Assembly: GCA_900105225.1 (NCBI GenBank)
Contig: LT629764.1
Coordinates: 2,140,501-2,204,500, forward strand
Length of the DNA stretch: 64,000 bases
From: Paenibacillaceae bacterium GAS479
GTDB taxonomy: Bacteria > Bacillota > Bacilli > Paenibacillales > Paenibacillaceae
Reading direction: 5' to 3'
Of this stretch, positions 1 through 7,278 are shown one piece after another. A program made the position numbers and the translations under genes. The notes under the pieces are model-generated. The model was not told the origin of the DNA, did no database searches, and saw only the letters and a list, made by a program, of their open reading frames with translations. How positions within the stretch are numbered: position 1 is the first letter of the stretch; the number at the start of each line of letters is the position of its first letter.

Positions 1-432
1 TCATATCATAGTTTGGTTCTTAACGGTCTCAGTGATTTTAACTTCAGTGGAATCACGGTTGTCGCTAAAACAATTCATACAGATTTGATTCGAGTTGAAG
101 TCACTAAAGATAAACATAAATTAATTTTTTCATTGGAGGTTCTGCCGGAGACTTTTTTGAGAAGCAACGGAATTTTGAGCCAGTTTAAAGTCCCCAATAT
201 TTTACGATATACACGGTTTAAAGTAATGGATGACAAGTTAAGCTCAGTCGAATTACTGGACGCAGCGTTGACCATTACAGGCGCTTATTTTTGGATCGTT
301 TTAATCGAGAGCGATTATTTAATAAATAAGTTTAACGATATTCCGAGCGGACTAGCTGTGTTTAGTCACCGAACTATAGAATTACTCGATAGTGATCTTT
401 CGGCGTATGGCTGTTATTGGTTAGTGTTTTAA
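1..432 (+). CDS. hypothetical protein, 5' end outside window
   Basis: The reading frame is open from the left edge to a TAA at 430-432, so the true start may lie outside the window; the first in-window start-like codon is a TTG at 13, with no convincing ribosome binding site. The visible product is about 140 residues, soluble-looking and rich in hydrophobic beta-type segments, with no signal peptide and no motif I recognise. Its size and its position in an accessory region would fit a small immunity-type protein, but nothing in the sequence proves that. Downstream comes a hairpin and the remains of a Doc toxin gene. Confidence 0.5.
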   Translation, partial: SYHSLVLNGLSDFNFSGITVVAKTIHTDLIRVEVTKDKHKLIFSLEVLPETFLRSNGILSQFKVPNILRYTRFKVMDDKLSSVELLDAALTITGAYFWIVLIESDYLINKFNDIPSGLAVFSHRTIELLDSDLSAYGCYWLVF

Positions 433-486
433 TTAGTTCTGAACTTGAATTATCTTGATTGTGGCCAAAAGCACTGCTTAGACAAT

Positions 487-523
487 AAAAAGTTGACTTC
501 TGACATCACAGAGGTCAACTTTT
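487..523. terminator. bidirectional hairpin terminator
   Basis: An inverted repeat (AAAAGTTGAC ... GTCAACTTTT) is flanked by A and T runs, so it could end transcripts from both sides. The hairpin followed by the text TTTACTGTCC and a GGTACCG stretch also occurs at 6234-6290 behind the intact Doc toxin gene, which links this site to the toxin remnant next to it. Confidence 0.7.
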
Positions 524-575
524 TTACTGTCCGCTGGTACCGCTGAAGCCTTATCGAATATAGTTGCGTAAGCAG
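524..575 (-). pseudogene. remnant of a Doc-type toxin gene
   Basis: Read on the minus strand, this short stretch encodes AYATIFDKA followed closely by SAVPADSKK. The intact Doc-like toxin at 6259-6666 contains AYATIFDKAAAL in its middle and SVPVDSKRR at its C terminus. The two ends of the toxin gene are therefore joined here with the central part, including the catalytic HxxxNGNKR motif, deleted. The following hairpin also matches the one behind the intact gene. This is a degraded second copy, not a functional gene. Confidence 0.6.
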
Positions 576-683
576 GAAATCCACAACTGTACCACGTTCG
601 GCTATTGGGAACTAGATACGGTTGTCTATAGCCGAGGAAAGAGCATGACTTCGCTTCCGATACAGATGAACATCTCGCCACAT

Positions 684-1331
684 CTAGGGTAAGCGAAGGG
701 CTTGTCTTCTCATCCACATCGTGGCAACCCACTTTTCTCCTTTGATCACTGGTGTACCTGCGTGTAGAGTAAAATCGTTTAATTCTTGATTGTTGTAAAA
801 ATATTCAAAGTAAACAGCCGTGCCTTTATTAGGAATAACGGAGATATTAAGCATGGGGAATGTCGTTTTCCCGCCTTCCTCTACATCATTCAAGTACATC
901 ACGAGCGTACTAATTCGATTGTTAGCACTTGCTCGACTCGTTTCTGCAAAGAAATCATGATGAGGTTGATACTCTTGACCAGGGGTATACATCAGAACTT
1001 GCAAGCCGTCGCCATGCTCGATTGGAATATTCATAATTTGAGAGAATCGCTTCTCGATTCTTGCCACCGTCTCATTCTGATCACAGAAAACCCCACTGCT
1101 CGTTCTAATCGGATTGACTGCATGATCTCCACCTATTTTTGAACGTTGCAATTGTTCCCTAGAATGTTTTATTAGCTCATCGCATTCCTCATCGCTAAGC
1201 ACATTTCCTAGTACGACAACCAATGGCGCCTCATACTTGGCAAGAATACGAATCTCTCGATCTTCTGTCTTGATTGAATTCCCAGTATGATCAAATATCG
1301 TCCGCTCTTTTTCTGTGGTATCCCCTATCAT
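684..1331 (-). CDS. 2OG-Fe(II) oxygenase, prolyl 4-hydroxylase-like
   Basis: The product (215 aa) matches the bacterial prolyl 4-hydroxylase alpha-subunit-like dioxygenases, which use 2-oxoglutarate, Fe(II) and O2 to hydroxylate proline residues. The iron ligands are visible as HHDFF (the HxD-type pair) and the distal His in TLHAGTP, followed by the Lys of KGEKW that would bind 2-oxoglutarate. The segment ISTLVMYLNDVEEGG is typical of the family core. I chose the ATG at 1331 because a GGGG-rich ribosome site lies about ten bases upstream; an in-frame ATG at 1376 lacks one. There is no signal peptide, so it is probably cytoplasmic. The native substrate is unknown. It ends facing the Doc remnant. 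Confidence 0.85.
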   Translation of the reverse strand: MIGDTTEKERTIFDHTGNSIKTEDREIRILAKYEAPLVVVLGNVLSDEECDELIKHSREQLQRSKIGGDHAVNPIRTSSGVFCDQNETVARIEKRFSQIMNIPIEHGDGLQVLMYTPGQEYQPHHDFFAETSRASANNRISTLVMYLNDVEEGGKTTFPMLNISVIPNKGTAVYFEYFYNNQELNDFTLHAGTPVIKGEKWVATMWMRRQALRLP

Positions 1332-1454
1332 TTTTATGCAGCCCCTATAGTTATGACATTCACCAAGGAATACCATAGCATAAACTGGAACTATTCACCC
1401 TTTTGAATTCAGAAAAATCCAAATAATCAAACTGTCTGCACTTCCATACAACAC

Positions 1455-1484
1455 AAAACCCAGTCCGTATGCGGACTGGGTTTT
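1455..1484. terminator. hairpin terminator between oxygenase and permease genes
   Basis: A perfect stem (ACCCAGTCCG ... CGGACTGGGT) is flanked by A-rich and T-rich sides. It lies directly behind the stop of the purine permease gene on the minus strand and upstream of the oxygenase, so it should end the permease transcript. Confidence 0.8.
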
Positions 1485-1497
1485 GTCATTCAAACTT

Positions 1498-2799
1498 TTA
1501 ATGAGCGAAAAACACAAGCTGAACAAAGAACAACACGGCGAACAAGTAGAAAATCGGATGAACCTCACGCCATTTGCCCTTCACAGCTTTTAAGATCGGA
1601 TACGCAATGAAACCAACGCCGATCCCCGTAGCGATGCTGTAAGTCAAAGGCATAAGCACGATAATCAAGAACGCTGGGAATACAACCTCGAAGTCGCTCC
1701 AGTCAATTTTGGATACGACGCTAATCATGAGAAATCCGACTATGATTAACGAAGGCGCTGTAATGGCTGGAACAGCAGCGAGCACCGCAACAATGGGCGA
1801 GAAAAATAGCGTTAGCCCAAGAAGAACACTTACCGTTACTGCTGTCAGCCCGGTTCTGCCGCCTACTGCAACACCGGCACTGGACTCAATATACGCAGAG
1901 GTTGGACTTGTTCCGAGAACTGCACCTGCTGTCGTCCCTACAGCATCCGCTAGTAACGCTCCACGCGAACGAGGGAACTTTCCATCCTTGGTGGTCAATC
2001 CCGCTTGCTCAGCAACTCCAAGCATGGTCCCCGTCGTATCGAACAACGTAATGAGCAGGAAAGTAAAGATTACGGCATAAAGACCATTTGAGAAAACACC
2101 GCCAATATCCATTTGAAAAGCAGTCGCCGAGAGCCCAGTTGGCATTGACATGAACTTGTCGGGAAAATTAAGCAATCCCATGAATGCTGCAATGACCGCT
2201 GTTACCAGCATCCCTATGAATAGGTAGCCCTTTACCCGATAGGACATGAGCACAAGCGACACAATCAGTCCGATGATGGTGAGCAGCGTCATAGGTGCAG
2301 AAAGCGAACCTAACGTAAGCAATGTGGCAGGAGAGTCCACGATAATTCCGGAGCTCTGCAGTCCAATAAATGTGATGAACAATCCAATCCCAACCGTAAT
2401 TGCATGCTTCAAGCTTGAAGGGATTGCATCCAACAGCATATATCGAAATGAAGTTAAAGATAATAATACGAATATTACTCCTGCAACGAAAACGGCTCCG
2501 AGTGCCGTCTGCCACGTAATCCCTTCTCCGCCTACAACACTAAAAGCAAAGTAAGCATTAAGCCCCATTCCAGGAGCTATCGCTATCGGATAATTCGAAG
2601 CGAGCCCCATAATTAGTGTAGCAACCATACTTGCTAATACCGTCGCTACAAACACACCGTTAAAATCCATTCCAGCTTCGCTAAGTACACCAGGATTCAC
2701 AATGACGATATATACCATCGTAAAAAACGTAGTAATGCCAGCCAGAATTTCCGTTCTAATTGTAGTGTTTCTTTCTTTGAGTTTGAATAATGTTTCCAT
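1498..2799 (-). CDS. pbuG: NCS2-family purine permease (PbuG/AzgA type)
   Basis: The 433-residue protein has the AzgA-like NCS2 family layout of about 12-14 membrane segments. Recognisable blocks are the N-terminal TEILAGITTFFTMVYI, the APGMGLNAYFAF substrate-site segment and the TLFDTTGTMLGVAEQAG segment. Members import hypoxanthine, guanine or adenine by proton symport in the cytoplasmic membrane. The ATG at 2799 follows CGGAGGATG at good spacing. Upstream lie a strong promoter and a purine-riboswitch-like leader whose specificity position reads C, the guanine/hypoxanthine-type base, which supports a PbuG-like role. It appears to be a single-gene transcript with its own terminator. The symbol rests on family and leader, not on assay. 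Confidence 0.88.
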   Translation of the reverse strand: METLFKLKERNTTIRTEILAGITTFFTMVYIVIVNPGVLSEAGMDFNGVFVATVLASMVATLIMGLASNYPIAIAPGMGLNAYFAFSVVGGEGITWQTALGAVFVAGVIFVLLSLTSFRYMLLDAIPSSLKHAITVGIGLFITFIGLQSSGIIVDSPATLLTLGSLSAPMTLLTIIGLIVSLVLMSYRVKGYLFIGMLVTAVIAAFMGLLNFPDKFMSMPTGLSATAFQMDIGGVFSNGLYAVIFTFLLITLFDTTGTMLGVAEQAGLTTKDGKFPRSRGALLADAVGTTAGAVLGTSPTSAYIESSAGVAVGGRTGLTAVTVSVLLGLTLFFSPIVAVLAAVPAITAPSLIIVGFLMISVVSKIDWSDFEVVFPAFLIIVLMPLTYSIATGIGVGFIAYPILKAVKGKWREVHPIFYLFAVLFFVQLVFFAH

Positions 2800-2825
2800 T
2801 CGCTACATCCTCCGAAAATAAAATA

Positions 2826-2846
2826 ATCCTAAACATAGTATAGGAT
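2826..2846 (-). terminator. possible riboswitch expression-platform terminator
   Basis: On the minus strand, AUCCUA and UAGGAU can pair around a nine-base loop just before a U-rich stretch. It sits between the purine aptamer and the ribosome site of the permease gene, where an attenuator would be expected. The stem is short and AU-rich, and a GC-rich alternative (GCGCGUGCUUUAGCGC) lies next to it, so the exact switching fold is uncertain. Confidence 0.4.
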
Positions 2847-2867
2847 GCGCTAAAGCACGCGCGCCCA

Positions 2868-2935
2868 TACTCATAGCTAGGATTGTTAGGCTCCTACTAG
2901 AGACCCTCAACCAGATTGTTAAGGATATATGAGAT
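2868..2935 (-). ncRNA. purine riboswitch-like aptamer (divergent)
   Basis: The minus-strand leader of the permease gene folds as a three-way junction like the purine riboswitch. P1 is AUCUCAUA with UAUGAGUAU. P2 is CCUUAA with UUGAGG, closing a loop ending in UGG. J2/3 reads GUCUCUAG where the consensus is GUUUCUAC. P3 is UAGGA with UCCUA, closing a loop containing CCUAAC. The 3' junction reads GCU before UAUGAG, giving a C at the ligand-pairing position, as in guanine-type switches. The loop-loop G-G/C-C contacts are kept. Differences from consensus are J2/3 ending in G and a G in place of A before the specificity C. Confidence 0.7.
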
Positions 2936-2951
2936 GTTCGTTTCCTTGGTT

Positions 2952-2980
2952 AGAATACTCAATTCCGGATGGGATGTCAA
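2952..2980 (-). promoter_or_regulatory. sigma-A type promoter of the purine permease gene
   Basis: On the minus strand a perfect -35 (TTGACA, 2980-2975) is followed by a 17-base spacer and TATTCT (2957-2952). Transcription would start just upstream of the purine aptamer, so the aptamer sits in the leader RNA. Confidence 0.75.
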
Positions 2981-3149
2981 CGAATTTACGTGATTTTTAA
3001 TTAAAATTACGAACTATTTGAGATTTTTCTAATATAATATTCGTAAAAAAAAGAACATTATAGCATTCGCTATTACATATGGAAAAGCAGAAGAACCTAA
3101 TCGATTCACACCTCTGTTGACTCCAGCGGTTGCTACTATTCCAAAAAAC

Positions 3150-3183
3150 AAAAACCCACAACCGGAATCAGTTGTGAGTTTTC
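3150..3183 (-). terminator. terminator of the membrane-protein gene
   Basis: The stem is formed by ACAACTG and CGGTTGT-type arms and is followed on the minus strand by a long T-rich tract. It lies downstream of the gene at 3334-4659. The core (CACAACCGGAATC.GTTGTG) is nearly identical to the terminator at 18754-18785. Confidence 0.7.
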
Positions 3184-3191
3184 AAAATGAA

Positions 3192-3223
3192 GGCGAAACC
3201 GTGGCTGTGAAAATCCACAGTTT
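3192..3223. repeat. dispersed palindromic repeat, copy A
   Basis: The segment begins GGCGAAACCGTGGCTGTG and continues with a CCAC arm and TTTG. It is a degenerate version of the palindrome best seen at 22777-22834 and, like the other copies, sits directly beside a terminator hairpin. Confidence 0.45.
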
Positions 3224-3333
3224 GAGGAGGTCGCTTAATGCCCTGAAAAGGAACCAGTCGCTCCTGTTCCAAACCACAGCAATTTATCCCTTGATCACGG
3301 AGGCCGATTATTGTTTCAAAATCGATTTAGAAG

Positions 3334-4659
3334 TTACTTTCTCAACCAATTATATGCTCGTAAAAGACCACCTAGTATACATACAATCACTAATCCACAT
3401 GCAACTAATTTTGACGCGAACTCAATTGCTATATTAATGAATTCCCATTGCATAAAATCTTTATTAATCATCGTTAACAAAATCAACACCATAGCCACTA
3501 AAAAACAAGCTCCGATGCACTTCAAAGCTAAGTTTAGTTGGTTATAATTCTTCCAAAAATTATAAGTAAAATACGTCTCGACTCCAAGGAACACTAATAT
3601 TGGCATCAACTTATGTATGTAATTTAGTTGTTCATAGCTTAAATTATTCCTAATCCATACTTCTGGATTATTCCTAGTAAACAAATTAAGATCGCCAATC
3701 TTTGAGAATAAAAACCATATTGGAAGAAAGAAAACTATTGGCATTATTATACGAAAAATTAATTCAAACTTATTTCCGTTATTCCAAATCAACCTAATTG
3801 AAGAATCTAGAATTTTGTATCTTGAAACAAAAACAGTAATTGAATTCTCTTTGTAGTAACTGCGCCATAACACTCTAATTTCTTTAGAATACTGTTTTGC
3901 TAGCTTCGATAATAAATCTTCACCTTTATCAAGAACCCCTGTAAAGGTGAAAATTAGCCCACCGAGTAAGAGTACCATCTCTATTTGTAATTGCTGGTTA
4001 AATGGTTGTGTAAGCTTTTCAGAAATTTGAATAGCAGTTAAACAAACTATACCAAACAAAAGAATAGACCATGCAACAAATTTTCTGTAAAGCCTAAGGA
4101 CAGGACTTTTACCACCGTAACTGTAAAGAATAACAGTAAAAATCAAGGAAAACGTTGCAGTATAGTATAACGCATTAATTATACTTTTTTCTGTTTTAAG
4201 TGATGGACTCAAGAATACAATAACAATGGTTGAAGAAATAATGAAAAGTACTAAAAAAGCTGACAGCAGGAATGCAAAAGCTTTTAAATAATATCTTCTT
4301 GGATTCGACATAAGAAATGTTACAAAGAATACATAGACAATTCGCGGCAAGCTAAATGAACGCTCATTGATATTTATTATGGAAATTAACATCATGCAGA
4401 CGAATATGAAGGAAGGGATTAGAAATAATGTTGTAGATGAGCTTACTATATCTTGATCAATGTATTTCGAAAAAATCAATGTTGCAAATATAGTCGAAAA
4501 AAAGCCTGTTACTACTGAAAAAACAATACTATACAGCAAATTAACCAAGAACTTAAATATGTAATGGGCATTTCGTGGCTTTGAAAATCTTGTTAACAAA
4601 CTGTGAGTCAAAGTTGAAAGTTTCAAAAACACCTTAAAAAATTCGTAACGAATTGACAC
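3334..4659 (-). CDS. multi-pass membrane protein of unknown function
   Basis: I do not recognise this 441-residue protein. It is strongly AT-rich compared with the core genes and has roughly ten hydrophobic stretches (for example around residues 36-66, 72-92, 125-150, 160-180 and 190-215), with a basic soluble loop near residues 240-290. A GTG start at 4659 is preceded by GAGGAG eight bases away. There is no enzyme motif, so channel, transporter or phage-immunity membrane component are all open. It stands alone with its own terminator. The base composition suggests recent acquisition. Confidence 0.75.
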   Translation of the reverse strand: MSIRYEFFKVFLKLSTLTHSLLTRFSKPRNAHYIFKFLVNLLYSIVFSVVTGFFSTIFATLIFSKYIDQDIVSSSTTLFLIPSFIFVCMMLISIININERSFSLPRIVYVFFVTFLMSNPRRYYLKAFAFLLSAFLVLFIISSTIVIVFLSPSLKTEKSIINALYYTATFSLIFTVILYSYGGKSPVLRLYRKFVAWSILLFGIVCLTAIQISEKLTQPFNQQLQIEMVLLLGGLIFTFTGVLDKGEDLLSKLAKQYSKEIRVLWRSYYKENSITVFVSRYKILDSSIRLIWNNGNKFELIFRIIMPIVFFLPIWFLFSKIGDLNLFTRNNPEVWIRNNLSYEQLNYIHKLMPILVFLGVETYFTYNFWKNYNQLNLALKCIGACFLVAMVLILLTMINKDFMQWEFINIAIEFASKLVACGLVIVCILGGLLRAYNWLRK

Positions 4660-5185
4660 ATATAATTCTCCTCAAAAAATTTTAGTTAACAACTATACAA
4701 TATAAATTTAGAGATTAATGATAGCTCCTCCTCATATGGTGATTAACGACAAATAACTGTAGTGATGTAATATTGAGTTAACATAAAACTAGATAAAATA
4801 TATTTAAGTAGAAATACTGTCTGCTTGGCAGGGTCTCTAATTATTCCTATGCACCAATCGTTTAACATTGGTCTACCTTTTACAGACATTAAAAATCCAG
4901 TCCTTATACCGACTGGATTCTCATATGGAGGCAAACCTTGGCTACACAAGACCAACAATTGACCGCAGTGTGATGATTGGGATGTTTGGGGCAGTGGCAT
5001 AACATCTCCTTATTCGAGAGTGTCAATTAAAAGGTGTGACTTTTGAAACCAGAATCTAGAAACTGTGGAGCCACGGTTTGACCTGGAGCCTCGCTGGGCC
5101 GGTCTTCTCGCGAAGCGCGACGTGGCCTCAGAGCCTGGGTCCCTCCAGCCGACAGATTTCCAGCCCCGCCCCTCCAACTCAATGT
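4660..5185. other. gene-poor stretch with terminator-like hairpin and IS256-type remains
   Basis: No convincing gene is present. A hairpin (AATCCAGTC/GACTGGATT) lies at about 4889-4913 and a copy of the dispersed palindrome at 4922-4965. From about 5045 to 5215 the sequence turns distinctly GC-rich, unlike its AT-rich neighbours. This GC-rich part continues into the transposase scrap at 5186-5445 and is probably its 3' flank. Confidence 0.5.
4922..4965. repeat. dispersed palindromic repeat, copy B
   Basis: The text CATATGGAGGCAAACCTTGG is followed by a CCAA arm, AATTGACCGC and GTGATG. It aligns with copy D (22777-22834) with several substitutions, some of them paired so that the stem is kept (TTGG with CCAA in place of GTGG with CCAC). 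It follows a hairpin at 4889-4913. Confidence 0.5.
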
Positions 5186-5445
5186 TTATCGCACCTGTGC
5201 GCGGGCCGGATAACATATGGTCAACTGCAGCAGGATTTGACCCCAATTCTGTATGCGTCCGGTCCATTTGCGTACCACATTCATCGTGGTTAAATAGAGC
5301 ATTTTGAGCAGGGAATCATCGGTCAGAAAGATGTTTTTTTCCTTTCGCCACTTTACGCAGCTGACGGTGGTGGTAGCCTTCAATCAAGTGAGTTGGATAG
5401 ATCAGTTTACGCAGCTTTGCCGAGTACATAACGAAGGTGGACAGT
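5186..5445 (-). pseudogene. C-terminal remnant of an IS256 (mutator) family transposase
   Basis: Two overlapping minus-strand frames give WNELSTF.., LIEGYHHRQLRKVAKGKK and then, after a shift in the A run near 5336-5342, NIFLTDDSLLKMLYLTTMN followed by KWTGRIQNWGQILLQL. This order is characteristic of the C terminus of IS256-family transposases. The DDE catalytic N-terminal and central parts are absent and the frame is broken, so it is inactive. The upstream edge abuts a truncated dehydrogenase gene, suggesting that this insertion or a later deletion removed most of both. Confidence 0.75.
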
Positions 5446-5456
5446 TCGTTCCAATT

Positions 5457-5690
5457 CTATCGCCACGACTTTACGATTAGCGGATATTTTTGGCCCCATT
5501 CCTCTTCAAACCGATCCAGGTCCAGATATGCTGTTTTGGCATTCCCAAGCTCATTAGCAAGCGCGCTGCCCCGCTTCGGGTTCCGTCCTGCAAGTATAAT
5601 TTCTACATCCTTGTTGATTTTGCGAACATGCTGAGCGATGGCGCTGCCGACAATACCGTATCCTCCGGCGATCAATAAGCGTTGTGTCAT
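5457..5690 (-). pseudogene. truncated saccharopine dehydrogenase-like NAD(P)-binding protein
   Basis: The ATG at 5690 follows GGAGGG at good spacing and begins MTQRLLIAGGYGIVGSAIAQ, a Rossmann fold with the GGxGxxG dinucleotide motif, then AGRNPKRGSALANELG. This resembles the N terminus of saccharopine dehydrogenase-like proteins, usually well over 300 residues. Only about 77 residues remain before the frame runs into the IS256 scrap. It is divergent from an HxlR-type regulator gene, a common pairing for small oxidoreductases, but that regulator is also broken. Confidence 0.7.
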
Positions 5691-5862
5691 TTTGTTTCCC
5701 TCCACGATTTAAGTTTGAATTACTGGTATGTAGAGATTATGTTCCATATAATAACATTAGGGAAGAACTCACTTTATTGTGCTATTAGCACCGAATGGTG
5801 ATATAGGTACCAAAAAGTACCTGTTTTTTTGTAAGACTTCGTCCATCGACAGGAGGTTGATT

Positions 5863-6201
5863 CATGGAACTGCAACCAAAGAGCAGATACCATCCCTGCG
5901 GAAGCTACGCTAGACGTCCTCGGAGGAAAGTGGAAAACACTAATCTTATGTCACTTGGCCTACGGGCCACAGCGAACTAATGAGCTAAAAAAAAGCAATG
6001 CCCGGTATTACGCAAAAAGTGTTGACGCAGCAGCTTCGTGAATTGGAAGACGACGGCATTATCTTCAGAACCCTCTACAATGAAGTTCCGCCGAAAGTCG
6101 TTTATGAAATGACTGAAATTGGAGAGTCGCTTAAAACGATCCTAGATCAACTGTGCCAGTGGGGAGAAAAATTCATTAGCGGTCAACTTCATCGGGGTTA
6201 A
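5863..6201 (+). pseudogene. frameshifted HxlR-family transcriptional regulator
   Basis: The region encodes pieces of an HxlR winged-helix regulator in different frames: MELQPKSRYHPC, then EATLDVLGGKWKTLILCHL and GPQRTNELKKS, then PGITQKVLTQQLRELEDDG to the end. The last shift falls at the A run near 5989-5997, where one extra base separates the two parts of the recognition region; an earlier disruption sits near 5897-5900. A functional protein would be about 112 residues. It is divergent from the truncated dehydrogenase gene, its likely former target. A sequencing error at the homopolymer is possible for one of the two shifts. Confidence 0.75.
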
Positions 6202-6233
6202 ACTTAAAGGCGGGTCTGGCTTAAACAAATAAA

Positions 6234-6265
6234 AGATGACTTCCTGAATTCATAGGAGTCATCTT
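6234..6265. terminator. bidirectional terminator between HxlR remnant and doc
   Basis: The inverted repeat AGATGACTTCCT ... AGGAGTCATCT is flanked by A and T runs. It touches the 3' end of the toxin gene on the minus strand and follows the regulator remnant on the plus strand. Confidence 0.75.
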
Positions 6266-6666
6266 CTTTTACTGTCCACGGGTACCGAATGTTCTTTTAG
6301 AATATGCACGATCGCTTCAAACGAATGCACTCCTACTGCAATGTCTACGACAAACTCAACTGCATATTCACGTTCCATGCGCAGATGATATCCGTTTAAA
6401 ATTAAAAAGGACTTAGAAACGAGATACGCCGTTCGCTTATTGCCATTGTGAATACAATGGTTTTTCACCAGAGATTCCAGCAATGCTGCGGCCTTATCAA
6501 ATATGGTTGCGTAAGCATCTTCTCCGAAGATATTTTGCTGGGGCCTATGAACAGCAGATTCCAGCAAGCCGTGATCTTTGATTCCGGACTGCTTCACGTC
6601 ATTCATTTTTTTCATCATGAAATAGTGGGCTGAGACGACTTCCTCTTTAGTCAAAAAGAGCGTCAT
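6259..6666 (-). CDS. doc: Doc/Fic-family toxin (death-on-curing type)
   Basis: This 135-residue protein carries HCIHNGNKRTA, the Fic/Doc active-site motif (HxxxNGNKR), at about residues 69-79. Its short all-helical layout and the GLLESAVHRPQQ segment are typical of Doc. Doc proteins phosphorylate elongation factor Tu and stop translation. It follows the AbrB-type antitoxin gene with a single base between the antitoxin stop (6668-6670) and the toxin ATG at 6666, so the two are co-translated. It ends at a hairpin terminator. A deleted copy of the same toxin is present at 524-575. All catalytic residues are present, so it should be active. Confidence 0.88.
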   Translation of the reverse strand: MTLFLTKEEVVSAHYFMMKKMNDVKQSGIKDHGLLESAVHRPQQNIFGEDAYATIFDKAAALLESLVKNHCIHNGNKRTAYLVSKSFLILNGYHLRMEREYAVEFVVDIAVGVHSFEAIVHILKEHSVPVDSKRR

Positions 6667-6667
6667 C

Positions 6668-6961
6668 TCATCGGTTCCTCAGGTCTTCAAGAATCCCTTC
6701 ATCCTCTTCAAATACATCAAAAAAAGCTTCCAGAACTTCAGGACGAACATGATCAGGAAGTTTGTTTTGCCGAGCTTTCTTTACGATTACTTCCCCACGG
6801 TCATTTTCTATAAATTCAATTTCATCACCTTGCGAAATATCGAGCTTGGTAGCCAAGCCTTTGGGCAGGCTGACTCCCAAACTATTGCCCATTCTCCCTA
6901 CTTTCCGGGAATATCGGGTCACATTCGGTTTTTCATTTGTCACTTTAATCACACCATTCAT
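6668..6961 (-). CDS. AbrB/SpoVT-type antitoxin of the Doc toxin
   Basis: The 97-residue product contains a swapped-hairpin AbrB/MazE-type DNA-binding domain at residues 17-60 (KVGRMGNSLGVSLPKGLA, then LDISQGDEIEFIE) and a C-terminal acidic tail from about residue 70 that would bind the toxin. The ATG at 6961 follows AGGAGG. It lies directly upstream of doc in one operon, so it should neutralise Doc and repress the operon by binding its own promoter. Doc is more often paired with Phd; the AbrB-type partner is a known alternative arrangement. Confidence 0.85.
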   Translation of the reverse strand: MNGVIKVTNEKPNVTRYSRKVGRMGNSLGVSLPKGLATKLDISQGDEIEFIENDRGEVIVKKARQNKLPDHVRPEVLEAFFDVFEEDEGILEDLRNR

Positions 6962-7176
6962 TTGAGGTTCCTCCTATAGTATGATCGTCACGAATAAAGT
7001 AATACCTTATTACAGTAATAACTTTATAATGTATGTACATCTTATCAGAATTGAGCGGTACTTTAAAGCCAGTCATAACCAATCTGCGTCTATCACCGCA
7101 CCGCATTCCAAGCCAGTAAAAAAAGCGACCCTAAGGTGAACAAGTCCCAATCGGGACAAAAATAAACAAATTTCCG

Positions 7177-7226
7177 TTGACATCATTGGCTATTCCGATA
7201 GAATTTAATTATTAATTCCGATAAGA
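7177..7226 (+). promoter_or_regulatory. promoter with paired ATTCCGATA repeats ahead of the sulfur cassette
   Basis: A perfect -35 (TTGACA, 7177-7182) and TAGAAT (7199-7204, 16-base spacer) form a promoter. Overlapping the -10 and just downstream are two direct repeats, ATTCCGATAGA (7192-7202) and ATTCCGATAAGA (7215-7226), 23 bp apart. The position suits a repressor operator. CymR, the cysteine-metabolism repressor of Firmicutes, binds AT-rich sites with TCGGAAT/TTGGAAT-like cores, so CymR is the first candidate, by inference only. Confidence 0.5.
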
Positions 7227-7278
7227 TAAATAGAGATTATATTCGTTTGATAATTGACATTGAACAGCAGGGGGTGCC

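Noticed and set aside
5010-5267. Open frames on both strands in the GC-rich stretch
   Set aside because: They overlap each other, have no ribosome sites and encode no recognisable product. The stretch continues into an IS256-family remnant and is better explained as its 3' flank.
7147-7160. GTCCCAATCGGGAC palindrome as terminator or operator
   Set aside because: It has no T run in the useful direction and no repeat elsewhere in the window, so no role can be supported.
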